A stretch of 64,000 bases of DNA from Chloracidobacterium sp. (GCA_016711345.1 JADJTD010000001.1:1860001-1924000); one strand, 5' to 3'. Counted from the first letter of the stretch, positions 34,586-44,679 are shown. Numbers and translations: made by a program. The notes: generated by a model not told the origin, from the sequence alone.

Positions 34586-35791
34586 TTAACCACGGGACAA
34601 TTTTGCGAGTCTTTCCGCTGCCGCTTCCAATGTTTCGTCCTTCTTGCAGAAGCAGAAGCGCACCATTTGCGAGCCCATTTGCGGGTCGTGATAGAACGAA
34701 GAGCCTGGCACGACGGCGACGCCGATCTCGCGAATGAGATGTTTTGTAAATTCAATGTCGTTCGCAAAGCCGAACGCCGAAATATCGCACATCACATAGT
34801 ATGCGCCTTCAGGAAAGTCGCATTTGAAACCGGCGTTTTGCAGTGCAGGCACAATAAAATCGCGTTTTCTCAAGTATTCGTGATGAAGTTCGTCGTAATA
34901 GCTCGGCGGCAGGCTGAGAGCGTAGGCACCTGCGTGCTGCAGCGGATTTGCCGCGCCGACTGTCAGAAAGTCGTGCACCTTCCGGATCGCCGACGTGATA
35001 TCGGGCGGAGCGATGCAGTAACCGACACGCCAGCCTGTGACCGAGTAGGTTTTTGACAAAGAATTAACAACCACCGTTCGCTCGCGCATACCTGGAATCG
35101 TCGCCATCGAAATATGCGTCAACGGGTCATCATCGGCGTTTCCTTTGTAAATGATGTGTTCGTAAATCTCGTCCGTGAAGCAAAGAGCGTCAAATTCCTT
35201 GCAAAGATCAGCGATAAATTCGAGTTCGTCCTTAGAAAATACCTTGCCCGTTGGATTATTCGGGTTGCAGATGATTATCGCTTTTGTTTTCTCGTTAAAA
35301 GCGGCCCGAAGCTCTTCGCGGTCAAATACAAAGCCGTTATCGGTCCTGTATAACGGAACATGCCTCGGTGTAGCGTCAGAAAGTATCGCGTCGGGAGCGT
35401 AATTCTCATAAAAAGGCTCAAAAACTATTACTTCTTCTGTCGGATCAACGGTTGCCATCATCGCCGCGATCATTCCCTCGGTCGAGCCGCAGGTTACCGT
35501 GATCTCTGCTTCCGGGTCGAGGTCGAGCCCCAGAAACCACATCGTTTTCTTTGCTATCGCATCACGAAAACTCTTTACGCCCCATGTGATCGCATATTGA
35601 TTGTGGTCGGCCGCTATGGCCTCCATTGCCTTTTGTTTTATATCCTCCGGCGCAGCAAAATCAGGAAAGCCCTGGCCGAGATTGACCGCTCCGTACTTAA
35701 TGGCTTCGCGCGTCATCTCTCGAATGACCGATTCCGTAAAAGAGCCGGCTTTTCGGGAGATTCGTTTTTTTGAGATCTTAGTTTGAGTCAT
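34586..35791 (-). CDS. PLP-dependent class I/II aminotransferase
   Basis: The 401-residue enzyme reads INLGQGFPDF-like VNLGQGFPDFAAPEDIKQKA near residue 38. Further on come NNPTGKVFSKDELEFIADLC, FTDEIYEHIIY and the PLP lysine in SLSKTYSVTGWRVGYC. The fold-type I pattern resembles kynurenine/methionine/aromatic aminotransferases. The exact substrate is open. I take the start at 35791 (MTQTKISKKR) and not 35833. The gap after the PDZ gene is 110 bases. Confidence 0.9.
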   Translation of the reverse strand: MTQTKISKKRISRKAGSFTESVIREMTREAIKYGAVNLGQGFPDFAAPEDIKQKAMEAIAADHNQYAITWGVKSFRDAIAKKTMWFLGLDLDPEAEITVTCGSTEGMIAAMMATVDPTEEVIVFEPFYENYAPDAILSDATPRHVPLYRTDNGFVFDREELRAAFNEKTKAIIICNPNNPTGKVFSKDELEFIADLCKEFDALCFTDEIYEHIIYKGNADDDPLTHISMATIPGMRERTVVVNSLSKTYSVTGWRVGYCIAPPDITSAIRKVHDFLTVGAANPLQHAGAYALSLPPSYYDELHHEYLRKRDFIVPALQNAGFKCDFPEGAYYVMCDISAFGFANDIEFTKHLIREIGVAVVPGSSFYHDPQMGSQMVRFCFCKKDETLEAAAERLAKLSRG

Positions 35792-35979
35792 CTGGGCATC
35801 TACTTTACCACGATTTTGCTTTAATGAAATCACTCTTTGGCCGTTTTTATTGTTGAATAACCAACCTTCATTCCTTGCTTCACATCATAACTTCGCTACT
35901 GCCGCAAACACTAAAAAGATTGTTTCGCGGGTTGAGGTGCGTTAAACTTAGCCATTCCACATAGTTTCGAGGTTCGTGT

Positions 35980-36987
35980 ATGAAATTTAAGTCATTAATT
36001 CTGTTTACTATTCTCGCTTTTTCTGGTTTTGTCTATGCGCAAGACGGGGCCTCTCAGGAAAATACAGTCACTCGAGGCTATACATTAGGCCCGGGTGATC
36101 AGGTCGCGGGAACTGTGCATGGCGAACTCGGCTACGATTTTGTCGGCACGATCGATGAGGATGGAATGCTCGCGGTTCCATTTATGAAGAAGCTGGTGGC
36201 TGCTCAGTGCCGGACTGAAAGAGAGATCAAGGCCGAGATCGAAACCGAGGTCAAAAAATACCTTCGCGATCCGAGTTTCAATTTCCGCGTCACAGAAAAA
36301 CACAGCCGTTCGCCGGTATCGATATCCGGCGAAATAATGAAACCGTCTGAGATCATTCTGACGCGAAAAGCGACGTTGTTGGAGATCTTGTCGGTGGCTG
36401 GCGGACCGAAAGAAGAGGCCAGCGGTGAGATCCAGGTCTCTCGCCCTAAAACACCGCTGTGCATGGCGGAAAACGATCTCGATAACTGGAAGGCAATTTC
36501 AAGCGACACAACGGACGTTCCTTCGCGCACATATAGCTACGCTAAAGTATTGCTTGGCAAAGAAGATTCTAATCCAACGATCTATCCAGGCGACCGGATC
36601 TTAGTTAAGCGGGCGGCTCCGGTGTATGTAAACGGAGAGGTCGTTGGAAGCCAGGCAGTCTTTCTTAAGGAAAATGGACTTTCCCTTGCAGGAGCCTTAG
36701 GCATGGTCGGCGGAAGCCGTCCGGGCGCGAACATAAAAAATATTGCGATCTATAGGCTAAAACCGGGAGCTGGCCCGGAATCTCAAAATCGTGACCTTAT
36801 TTCCGCAAACCTCAAACTCATCCGTGAAGGAAAACAAACTGACGTAATGCTGCAACCATACGATGTCGTTGTAGTTGATAAGGCAAAAGACTCAATTGGA
36901 AAAATTCTGTTAGATGTTGCGACTAATGCCGGAAAAACGCTCGTTGGGGGATTTGCAAATGCTACACCCTATAGGGTTATTTATTGA
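35980..36987 (+). CDS. Polysaccharide export (Wza-like) protein
   Basis: The 335-residue protein has a signal peptide (KFKSLILFTILAFSGFVYAQ) and then a polysaccharide biosynthesis/export domain: GYTLGPGDQVAGTVHGELGY and TIDEDGMLAVPFM. One or two SLBB-type beta-grasp units follow (VSISGEIMKPSEIIL and VYVNGEVVGSQAVFL). No lipobox Cys is visible, unlike classical Wza. Its 3' end overlaps the acyl-CoA synthetase on the other strand by seven bases. Confidence 0.82.
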   Translation: MKFKSLILFTILAFSGFVYAQDGASQENTVTRGYTLGPGDQVAGTVHGELGYDFVGTIDEDGMLAVPFMKKLVAAQCRTEREIKAEIETEVKKYLRDPSFNFRVTEKHSRSPVSISGEIMKPSEIILTRKATLLEILSVAGGPKEEASGEIQVSRPKTPLCMAENDLDNWKAISSDTTDVPSRTYSYAKVLLGKEDSNPTIYPGDRILVKRAAPVYVNGEVVGSQAVFLKENGLSLAGALGMVGGSRPGANIKNIAIYRLKPGAGPESQNRDLISANLKLIREGKQTDVMLQPYDVVVVDKAKDSIGKILLDVATNAGKTLVGGFANATPYRVIY

Positions 36988-38852
36988 TCGGCCATTGCAG
37001 ACTTGTAAAGTTCATCAATTATCGATTGATATTTTGTATCTATAACTCTTCGTTTTATTTTTAGTGTTGGTGTTAATTCGCCGTTCTCGACTGTTAATTC
37101 GTGTTCGAGGAGGGCGAATTTTTTTACCCTTTCAAACTGCGACAATCCAGGCGTGTAAGATTCGATCTGGCGGGTAAAAAGATCGAGAATTCGCGGATGT
37201 TGGCAAAATTCTCTTGGAGTCTTTATGTCGAGTTCCTTTAGTTTTGCGTAACTCTCGAGCATTTCAAAATTCGGCACGATGAGAGCAGCAGGGAATTTTC
37301 GTTCGTTGCCAACCAGCACCGCTTGATTCACAAACCGCGACGATCGAAGCATCTGCTCTATGTGTGACGGCGCAATATATTTGCCGCCTGAGGTTTTGAA
37401 CAACTCTTTTTTACGATCGGTGATACACAGATAACCGTCTCCGTCGATATTTCCAATGTCGCCCGTGCGAAACCAGCCATCGTCCGTAAAAGCCTCTTTC
37501 GTAGCTTCGTCTCTGTGGTAATAGCCGAGCATAACGCCAGGTCCCGTAACCTCGATCTCTCCGTCGGCGGCAATTCGCACTTTGACATTGCGGATCGGTT
37601 TTCCGACCGTTCCGACACGCACCGCTGTTGGATTATTCGATGAAATTACAGGTGAAGTCTCGGTCAGTCCATATCCCTGCATTATCAAAATACCAGCACC
37701 TGTGAATATTAAAAATATCTCATCCGGCAAGGCCGCGCCGCCGGTAATGCAAAACCGCACACGTCCGCCAAAAAAATCGCGCAGTTTTTGGTAAACAACT
37801 TTATCGGCGACTGCATGCTGGGCCATGAGTGTCATTGGGATAGGTTCGCCACGTTCTTTTAACGTCGCATATTCCTTCGCGACCTCTATCGCCCAATCGA
37901 AGATCATCTCGTGGACACGGCCTGCCTGAGCAGCTTTTAGACGGGCGCGTTCAAAAACCTTTTCAAAAATGCGCGGCACTCCGATAAAGATCGTCGGCCG
38001 AACCTCTTTTAGGTTGTCGGGAACTTTTTCTATCGATTCTGCAAAATGCACACACATCCCGTATCGTATGTAAACGTACATTCCGGTACGCTCGAAAACA
38101 TGCGACAACGGTAAAACCGAAAGCGAAATGTCACGCCCGTCAAAGGCATATTTCTCGCTCGCATCTAAAACATTTGAGATCAGATTCGCGTGCGTAAGCA
38201 TCACGCCTTTTGGCTCGCCGGTCGTGCCGCTTGTATATATAAGCGTTGCGATGTCTGTCGGTTCGACATCATCACGCAGTTCTTTCACTAGAGTTGCGGT
38301 TTCCACTCTCAAATGTTGGCCAGCTGATTCGAGTTTTTCCAAAAAAATAACACACTCATCGTCAGTTTCATTTTCGGTGAAAAGGACTATTTTCTCGATC
38401 GATTTGCAGCTTTGGATCGCCGGCATCAACCGCGAACAGCTTTCCTCGTCCTGTAGGAATATTATCCGTGCTTCGGAATCATTAAGGATGAATTGGACCG
38501 AGTCTGGTGCAAGTGTTGTGTAGATCGGAACATCAATAACGCCCGCAAACTGGCAGCCCGCATCGACAAGCGTCCAGTCAGGCGAATTTGGGGCAAGAAT
38601 CGCAACGCGATCTCCTTTTCGCAAACCAAGTGAATACAACCCGAGGGCAATATTTTCAGCTCGCTCGATTATTTCAGCAGACGAAATTGCTTGCCATTCG
38701 CCGCTTTTTTTGTAATTGAGGGCGTTTGGAAGATCAAACTCGGAAGCAGAGCGAAGAAAAAGTTCGGGCAAAGTTTTGGGCTCTGCATGATGCTCAACAG
38801 ACGTCCGCGTAGCGGCGCTGGTCACGTCATTTTGCTCCCGAGCTTCGATCAT
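36981..38852 (-). CDS. Long-chain fatty-acid-CoA ligase
   Basis: The 623-residue ANL-superfamily enzyme activates fatty acids to acyl-CoA through an acyl-AMP. The P-loop is TLIYTSGTTGEPKGVMLTH near residue 207. ITGGAALPDEIFLIFTGAGI, GYGLTETSPVISSN and DGWFRTGDIGNIDGDGYLCI follow, with a C-terminal Lys-containing region. It resembles FadD15/LcfA-type membrane-associated synthetases. It overlaps the upstream TetR gene by four bases and so is co-transcribed and likely controlled by the operator at 39475. Confidence 0.92.
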   Translation of the reverse strand: MIEAREQNDVTSAATRTSVEHHAEPKTLPELFLRSASEFDLPNALNYKKSGEWQAISSAEIIERAENIALGLYSLGLRKGDRVAILAPNSPDWTLVDAGCQFAGVIDVPIYTTLAPDSVQFILNDSEARIIFLQDEESCSRLMPAIQSCKSIEKIVLFTENETDDECVIFLEKLESAGQHLRVETATLVKELRDDVEPTDIATLIYTSGTTGEPKGVMLTHANLISNVLDASEKYAFDGRDISLSVLPLSHVFERTGMYVYIRYGMCVHFAESIEKVPDNLKEVRPTIFIGVPRIFEKVFERARLKAAQAGRVHEMIFDWAIEVAKEYATLKERGEPIPMTLMAQHAVADKVVYQKLRDFFGGRVRFCITGGAALPDEIFLIFTGAGILIMQGYGLTETSPVISSNNPTAVRVGTVGKPIRNVKVRIAADGEIEVTGPGVMLGYYHRDEATKEAFTDDGWFRTGDIGNIDGDGYLCITDRKKELFKTSGGKYIAPSHIEQMLRSSRFVNQAVLVGNERKFPAALIVPNFEMLESYAKLKELDIKTPREFCQHPRILDLFTRQIESYTPGLSQFERVKKFALLEHELTVENGELTPTLKIKRRVIDTKYQSIIDELYKSAMADQ

Positions 38853-39463
38853 TTTACCAGCACACCTCCGAAGAAGAGTTTCAAGACCTCATCGGCCATC
38901 GACACAAGCGGATATGATTTTTTTGAAAGGATCCAATTCGTAACCATCTCATCGAGACCACCGTAAAATATTTTGGCCGCCACGATAGGCTTGATGTCGC
39001 TGCGGAAATCGCCTGACCGCTGGCCGCTTTCAATTGTCTGGCGGATAATGTCCAGATATTCGGCAAAACCAGCGGCCGAAAACTCTTGCATAAATTTCGT
39101 CGATCCGCGAAGCTCAACCTGAAAGACAACTGCAAGGTCGCGGTCAGCTCCGAGCTTTTCCAAATGAAGCTCTGCAATTCGCGTCAGCTTTGCCTTTGGC
39201 TCATCGATCACAGCCAATTCCTTTTTCCCTTCAGCAATAAACTCCGCCATCGCCCGGTCAAAGATCGAATGCAGGATCTCGTCCTTGCTCTTGAAATATA
39301 GATATACAGTGCCGTCCGCTATACCAGCCTGGCCGGCAATATCAGAAACCTTGGAATTGAAATAACCGTTGTGGGCAAACACCTTGATCGCGGCACGAAG
39401 AATCGCTTCGCGTTTATCGGGAACACTCTTGGCTGCGACATTTTTTGTGGCTTCTTTAGGCAT
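38849..39463 (-). CDS. TetR-family regulator, FadR-like
   Basis: The 204-residue regulator has an N-terminal helix-turn-helix (REAILRAAIKVFAHNGYFNS, then KVSDIAGQAGIADGTVYLYF and KSKDEIL). A helical ligand-binding domain follows. The operon with an acyl-CoA synthetase and the nearly perfect FadR-type operator in front of it suggest control by long-chain acyl-CoA, as in Bacillus FadR. That is an inference from context and site sequence. The start is the ATG at 39463. Confidence 0.85.
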   Translation of the reverse strand: MPKEATKNVAAKSVPDKREAILRAAIKVFAHNGYFNSKVSDIAGQAGIADGTVYLYFKSKDEILHSIFDRAMAEFIAEGKKELAVIDEPKAKLTRIAELHLEKLGADRDLAVVFQVELRGSTKFMQEFSAAGFAEYLDIIRQTIESGQRSGDFRSDIKPIVAAKIFYGGLDEMVTNWILSKKSYPLVSMADEVLKLFFGGVLVK

Positions 39464-39474
39464 AAAAACACTTA

Positions 39475-39492
39475 TGAATGAATCTTCATTCA
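39475..39492. promoter_or_regulatory. FadR-type operator
   Basis: TGAATGAATCTTCATTCA has perfect eight-base arms around TC, 11 bases before the tetR start. It matches the published Bacillus subtilis FadR consensus (TGAATGAMTANTCATTCA) at 17 of 18 positions. It probably mediates autorepression of the tetR-acyl-CoA synthetase operon. Confidence 0.75.
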
Positions 39493-39603
39493 GTATGCCT
39501 TTAGACTATAACAGATGCGAATTTCAAATCAAGAAAAATTAGAGAGGTTGGAAGGCAGGGAATCTGGTATCTGGAGTTGCAAATCAAAGATCCAAAATAT
39601 AAA

Positions 39604-39689
39604 TGGCGGAGAGGACAGGACTCGAACCTGCAAGCGCTTACGCGCGGTAGTTTTCAAGACTACTGCCTTACCAATTAGGCTACCTCTCC
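39604..39689 (-). tRNA. tRNA-Ser (anticodon UGA)
   Basis: Read on the reverse strand: acceptor GGAGAGG pairs with CCTCTCC, discriminator G, encoded CCA. The D arm is GCC/GGC, the anticodon arm GTAGT-CTTGAAA-ACTAC with anticodon TGA. A long variable arm (GCGC-GTAA-GCGC) marks a class II tRNA, and the T arm contains TTCGAGT. It decodes UCA. It is not tRNA-Sec, whose anticodon is UCA. Confidence 0.96.
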
Positions 39690-39748
39690 GCACCGAGCGG
39701 GCGAACTAAAACTATAAATAAAACCCAGCCGATAAACAACTCAAAAGT

Positions 39749-40261
39749 TTATTTGAGCTCAGTGGTTCTAGATCCAAACTGTCTCGCAAGCTCAGCCCTT
39801 ACTGCATCCACACCTTTTGTGCCTTGCATCTTCATCACGACATTGCCCGAGCGGTCCAGCACATAATGCATCGGGAACGGCATGTCGATCTCGCCGTTTT
39901 TATTAGCGGTGCCGAATTTGCTGAATATTATCATTTCAGCACTCGGTACAACTTGGTATTTGAATGGATTTTTTACGAGAAACTTTTCCAAGTCCGCTTT
40001 TTTGCTGGCTGCGAGAGCTACAAACACCACATCTTTGTTGTCTTTATATTGATCCACTATCTGATTTAGCTGCTTGATCTCGTCTCGGCAATTGGGGCAA
40101 TTGATAAACCACAAATTGAGAACGATCACCTTACCCTTAAGACTAGCTGTATCGATCCTGCTCCCGTCCATCGTGATCGCGGCAAAGTTCGGTTTCTGTA
40201 TTTGAGCAGAAAGTGATGCGGCAAGCAGCAAGGTCAGAGCACAAACCAGTAGATACTTCAT
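39749..40261 (-). CDS. TlpA-like secreted thioredoxin-fold protein
   Basis: The 170-residue protein has a signal peptide (KYLLVCALTLLLAASLSAQ) and then a TlpA/AhpC-type thioredoxin fold. The redox motif is NLWFINCPNCRDEIKQL (CPNC). PMHYVLDRSGNVVMKMQG lies in the late cis-Pro region. It probably reduces or isomerises disulfides in the periplasm. A closely similar gene lies 48 bases upstream on the same strand, so this looks like a tandem duplication. Confidence 0.88.
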   Translation of the reverse strand: MKYLLVCALTLLLAASLSAQIQKPNFAAITMDGSRIDTASLKGKVIVLNLWFINCPNCRDEIKQLNQIVDQYKDNKDVVFVALAASKKADLEKFLVKNPFKYQVVPSAEMIIFSKFGTANKNGEIDMPFPMHYVLDRSGNVVMKMQGTKGVDAVRAELARQFGSRTTELK

Positions 40262-40309
40262 AAACCCTTTGTAGATACAAAAAGTGTGGTTGTCAAGAAT
40301 TGAAACCGA

Positions 40310-40816
40310 TCAGCGGTTAGAAAGAGTTTTATCTATTGCATCAGCAAGCGGTTTCGTTTTGTCCCAACCGCTATCCTTGAACTGAATGTAACCCGACCGA
40401 TCAATTAGGTAGTATGCCGGAAACCCGATATTGACGCGGCCTTCCCTGTCGCGGTCGGCGTATTTGAGCAAAAGGCCAAAGCTGTCGGGAAGTATCTGAA
40501 AATCAAACCGGTTGCGTCTCAGAAAATTTTCAGCGATACTTTCGCTTTCCATCGTAGCCGCCAGAAACACTATGTTCTTCTTACGGTATCCGGCGGCAAT
40601 TTCATTCAATTGCGGGATCTCGGCCTGACATATAGAGCAGCGAGACGACCAGAATACGAGCAGAACGACCTTACCTTTTAGGGAAGCGAGTTCCACAGTC
40701 TTGCCGTCCATTGTAACTGCCGTGAAATTTTCCGCTTTTCTTCCCACCTGCGCCGAAACAGCGACAGAAAAAGAAAGGGCAAATATCGATAGTACAAATA
40801 TGCGGATAATTTTCAT
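40310..40816 (-). CDS. TlpA-like secreted thioredoxin-fold protein (second copy)
   Basis: The 168-residue protein has a signal peptide and thioredoxin fold with the redox motif VFWSSRCSICQAEIPQL (CSIC). FPAYYLIDRSGYIQFKDSGW lies near the end. It shares layout and about a third of its residues by eye with the next gene downstream. A periplasmic thiol-disulfide role is likely. The divergent recF promoter region lies upstream. Confidence 0.88.
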   Translation of the reverse strand: MKIIRIFVLSIFALSFSVAVSAQVGRKAENFTAVTMDGKTVELASLKGKVVLLVFWSSRCSICQAEIPQLNEIAAGYRKKNIVFLAATMESESIAENFLRRNRFDFQILPDSFGLLLKYADRDREGRVNIGFPAYYLIDRSGYIQFKDSGWDKTKPLADAIDKTLSNR

Positions 40817-40985
40817 CGGTGATAAAGAGGAGAGGAGAAATGCGGGTTGCGGTCTATTTAAAACACATTACCAATCGGGAACGGTTTCCAACAAACCTGC
40901 CAGCCTTAATTGTCAATTGAATGACTAACATTGTCAACAGTTCGTAAACCCTGAGGCTTCAGCCCTTTATGATAAAATCGCCGCA

Positions 40986-42086
40986 ATGCTTTTGGAATCC
41001 ATCGAAGCCAAGAACTTCCGCAATTTAGAGGGTTCGATCACGTTTGGCGATAGCCTTAATATCCTGAGCGGTGAAAACGGCATGGGCAAGACTAACTGGC
41101 TCGAAGCAATCGCTGTGCTTGCCTCTACGCGGTCGTTTAGGACCACTAGGCTTCAGGAAGCCGTAAGTTTTGGAGCCCAAACGGCCATGATCGGCGGTAG
41201 TGTGCGCGAGTCGCCTGAAATTGTACGCGATCTGCGTATCGTTATCACGGGAAATACAAAAACAGTAAGCGTAAATGCAAAAAAAGAAACGGTTTCAGGG
41301 TATCTGGGTCAACTTCACGCGGTCGTTTTCAATTCGGACGAGCTTGAGATCGTTCGCGGCTTGCCCGATGCTAGAAGACGGTTTTTGGATGTTGGAATTG
41401 TTTCGCTCCATCCACCGTTCGTTCAGGTTTTTGCGGACTATAACCGTGTCCTAAAGCAAAAGAACGCCTTGCTTCAATCTGCGAGAGACAACGAAGAGTC
41501 ATTCGAAAAGACAGCCGAAAAGATCGATCCGTGGAACAGCCAGCTTGCTCCATTGGCAACTAAAATACACCGTGCCCGTGTCCGTTTTATCGAGCGGATC
41601 AATGAAGTGCTCGAAAAGAAGCTATTTGGCCGCGAAGAGCTTTCTGTACGCTATCAGTCATCACTCGAAGGAAAAGGCGACATCACAGATTACCAAAACC
41701 TGATCTCCGAGCGTTTGTCGCTGCGTGTTCAGGCCGAAGTCGTTGCCGGACACGCCCTCATAGGCACACACCGCGACGATATGGAGCTTAAATTCGACGG
41801 CCACGATATTAGAAAATTTGGCTCTGCCGGTCAGCAGCGAAGTGCTCTGCTTCTGCTGCAGCTAGCAAACATCTCCGTCTATAACGCCACACGTGGTGAA
41901 TACCCTCTCTTTTTGATCGACGACATCGATGCCGAGCTCGACTACAAACGCATCGGAAAACTGCTTGAATTCTTAAAGGACAAGACCCAGACTTTTGTTA
42001 CTACATCAAAGGAAAGTTTGGTCGAAAAATTCGGCTCAAATGCGCGCATTTTCAGAGTCGAAAACGGAGCTGCCAAAATACTCTGA
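40986..42086 (+). CDS. recF: DNA replication and repair protein RecF
   Basis: The 366-residue SMC-like ATPase begins LLESIEAKNFRNLEGSITFG and has Walker A GENGMGKTNWLEAIAVL near residue 30. The signature SAGQQRSALLLLQLA appears near 280 and Walker B YPLFLIDDIDAELDYKR near 305. RecF helps load RecA at gapped DNA with RecO and RecR. It is followed by gyrB after 181 bases, the usual pair, but here the pair lies upstream of dnaA rather than after dnaN. Confidence 0.96.
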   Translation: MLLESIEAKNFRNLEGSITFGDSLNILSGENGMGKTNWLEAIAVLASTRSFRTTRLQEAVSFGAQTAMIGGSVRESPEIVRDLRIVITGNTKTVSVNAKKETVSGYLGQLHAVVFNSDELEIVRGLPDARRRFLDVGIVSLHPPFVQVFADYNRVLKQKNALLQSARDNEESFEKTAEKIDPWNSQLAPLATKIHRARVRFIERINEVLEKKLFGREELSVRYQSSLEGKGDITDYQNLISERLSLRVQAEVVAGHALIGTHRDDMELKFDGHDIRKFGSAGQQRSALLLLQLANISVYNATRGEYPLFLIDDIDAELDYKRIGKLLEFLKDKTQTFVTTSKESLVEKFGSNARIFRVENGAAKIL

Positions 42087-42267
42087 AATCTAGATTTTTA
42101 TTGTATTTCCCCTCTGTGTTTATTCCCTAAAAAATGATAAAATAATTGGATAGTTTATGTGGATATTTTCCATCCGTTCGAGTCGCTAATAACTCACAAT
42201 CCAGAGGTCAAGAAGCGGCAAGAAACAAATCATAAAAACATACGTTCAGACACGAGGATATTATAAA

Positions 42268-44679
42268 TTGGCTAAAGCAAAACAGGAATACGGCGCAGAT
42301 CAGATAACAGTCTTAGAGGGTCGCGACGCAGTGCGTAAGCGTCCGGCGATGTACATCGGCTCGACAAGCGAGATCGGGCTGCATCATTTGGTTTACGAGG
42401 TCGTCGACAACTCGGTTGACGAGGCTCTCGCAGGCTATTGCGATACTATCGAGGTCACGATCCACATGGACAATTCCGTAACGGTCATCGATAACGGCCG
42501 CGGAATTCCGACGGACATACATAAACAGGAAGGGAGAAGCGCGGCTGAGGTCGTGATGACTATCCTGCACGCGGGCGGTAAGTTCGACTCGAATTCGTAT
42601 AAGGTTTCCGGCGGTTTGCACGGCGTTGGAGTGTCTTGCGTCAACTTTCTAAGCGAGTACCTGCGATTAGAAATCTGGCGCGACGGAGCAACCCACGAGA
42701 TGGAATTTGAGGCCGGAATACCGGTCGCCCCGCTCAAACAGACCGGCACAACCACAAAACGCGGTACAAAGATCACATTCCGACCTGATTCGAGCATTTT
42801 TGAGACGACTGTTTACAGTTTTGAAAAGCTATCAGAACGGTTGAGAGAAAAGGCCTTTTTGAATAAGGGCATACGTATCTTTATTAAAGATGAGCGAGAA
42901 GAGCCCGAGAAAGCGCATGAGTTTTACTATAAGGGGGGGATAGCAGAATTTGTAAAGCATCTCAACAAAAATAAGAGTCCTTTGCACGACGAACCGCTGT
43001 ATTTCGAGCTCATCGACGACGAACTCTCGATCGAGGTTTCGATGCAGTATAACGACAGTTACGACGAAAAGATCTTTTCGTTCGCCAACAACATCAATAC
43101 CGTCGATGGCGGCACGCACTTATCCGGCTTTCGCGGTGCGATCACTCGTACGATCAATAACTACGCCGAAGCCTTGGGCCTGACGAAGAATGCTAAGGTC
43201 ACGCTCACCGGCGACGATGTTCGCGAGGGGTTGGTGGCTGTGATCAGTGTCAAGATACCTCAGCCGCAGTTTGAGGGGCAGACAAAAGGTAAGCTTAACT
43301 CGCCTGTGAAAGGGCCGGTCGAGTCGTTTCTTAACGAAAAGCTTGGCGAGTTTTTTGAGCAGAATCCGGGCGTAGCTAAAAAGATCGTCGGCAAGGCCGT
43401 AGATGCCGCACGTGCTCGCGATGCGGCCCGTAAGGCACGAGAGATCGTCCGTAAGAGTGCTTTGGGATCATCTACATTGCCAGGAAAATTAGCAGATTGT
43501 CAGGAAAAAGATCCTGCGTTGTCAGAAATTTACATTGTTGAGGGTGATTCGGCCGGAGGCTCGGCAAAACAGGGACGAGACCGCAAGAATCAGGCCGTTT
43601 TGCCGCTCAAGGGTAAGATCCTAAACGTCGAAAAGGCACGATTCGACAAAATGCTCGGCCACGGTGAGATCAAGGCCCTTATCACCGCACTCGGAACAGG
43701 CATCGGCAAAGAGGATTTTGACGTTACAAAGCTCCGATATCACAAGATCTGCCTGATGACCGACGCCGACGTTGACGGCAGCCACATCCGCACGCTTTTG
43801 TTGACGTTTTTCTATCGACAGATGCCGGAACTGCTCGAAAACGGCTTTGTTTACATCGCCCAGCCGCCGCTTTACAAGGTGAAACGCGGCAAAAAGGAAG
43901 AGTACATCAAGGATGAACCGGCAATGTTCAGCTACCTGATGCGAATGGCGACGGGCGACATCCAGATAAAATCTGAGACAAAGGAATTTTCCGGCCGTGA
44001 ACTAACAAAGGTCCTAGATCAAACAAAACAGCTCAAGAATTACGCCGAGCGGATAGCCCGACGCCTCAACAACGATCCAACTCTGGTCGCGATGATCCTG
44101 GATGCGTTCGCCGGTAAAGACGGCGTGCTTGTCAAAAACTCGGTGCGTCTGCGAAAGGTTTTTGGCGACCGCGAAATGATGGCTGAAATAGAAGGCAAGC
44201 TGCTCGGCGAATACAGCACCGATCTGGTCGAAGACACCGAGCACAGTCTGTGGAGCATCAACCTTTCATTTCCTAACGGCACATCGCGGCAGATCGACTG
44301 GAACCTCGCAAGCCTCGTCGAGTTTCAGAAAGCAATCGAGCTGAGAAAGTCGCTCGAGATCGATTTTCCGGCACCGTTCATCGTCGGTGAAAACGGCAAG
44401 AGCGAAACCGTAAACACCCGCGAAGATTTGCTCGAAAAGGTCATGGCGATGGCCAAAAAGGACCTCACCATCCAGCGTTACAAAGGTCTGGGCGAGATGA
44501 ACCCTGAGCAGCTATGGGAAACGACGATGGACCCTGAAAAGCGAACGATGCTGCAAGTTCGTATCGAAGACGCGATCGAGACCGACGGCATTTTCACCGT
44601 ACTAATGGGCGACCAGGTCGAGCCGCGGCGCAAATTTATAGAGGACAACGCTCTCGACGTAAAAAATCTCGACGTTTAA
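42268..44679 (+). CDS. gyrB: DNA gyrase subunit B
   Basis: The 803-residue ATPase subunit introduces negative supercoils with GyrA. It begins at a TTG and shows the GHKL motifs VVDNSVDEALAGYCDTIEV and GGLHGVGVSCVNFLS. The Toprim motif is EGDSAGGSAKQGRDRKNQA, then DADVDGSHIRTLLLT and QRYKGLGEMNPEQLWETTMD. Length is that of the E. coli form, including a long insert of about 165 residues before the C-terminal motif. No truncation is visible. Confidence 0.97.
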   Translation: MAKAKQEYGADQITVLEGRDAVRKRPAMYIGSTSEIGLHHLVYEVVDNSVDEALAGYCDTIEVTIHMDNSVTVIDNGRGIPTDIHKQEGRSAAEVVMTILHAGGKFDSNSYKVSGGLHGVGVSCVNFLSEYLRLEIWRDGATHEMEFEAGIPVAPLKQTGTTTKRGTKITFRPDSSIFETTVYSFEKLSERLREKAFLNKGIRIFIKDEREEPEKAHEFYYKGGIAEFVKHLNKNKSPLHDEPLYFELIDDELSIEVSMQYNDSYDEKIFSFANNINTVDGGTHLSGFRGAITRTINNYAEALGLTKNAKVTLTGDDVREGLVAVISVKIPQPQFEGQTKGKLNSPVKGPVESFLNEKLGEFFEQNPGVAKKIVGKAVDAARARDAARKAREIVRKSALGSSTLPGKLADCQEKDPALSEIYIVEGDSAGGSAKQGRDRKNQAVLPLKGKILNVEKARFDKMLGHGEIKALITALGTGIGKEDFDVTKLRYHKICLMTDADVDGSHIRTLLLTFFYRQMPELLENGFVYIAQPPLYKVKRGKKEEYIKDEPAMFSYLMRMATGDIQIKSETKEFSGRELTKVLDQTKQLKNYAERIARRLNNDPTLVAMILDAFAGKDGVLVKNSVRLRKVFGDREMMAEIEGKLLGEYSTDLVEDTEHSLWSINLSFPNGTSRQIDWNLASLVEFQKAIELRKSLEIDFPAPFIVGENGKSETVNTREDLLEKVMAMAKKDLTIQRYKGLGEMNPEQLWETTMDPEKRTMLQVRIEDAIETDGIFTVLMGDQVEPRRKFIEDNALDVKNLDV

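Noticed and set aside
39604..39689. tRNA-Sec (selC)
   Set aside because: The anticodon is UGA, not UCA, and the acceptor/T arms have ordinary lengths; it is tRNA-Ser.
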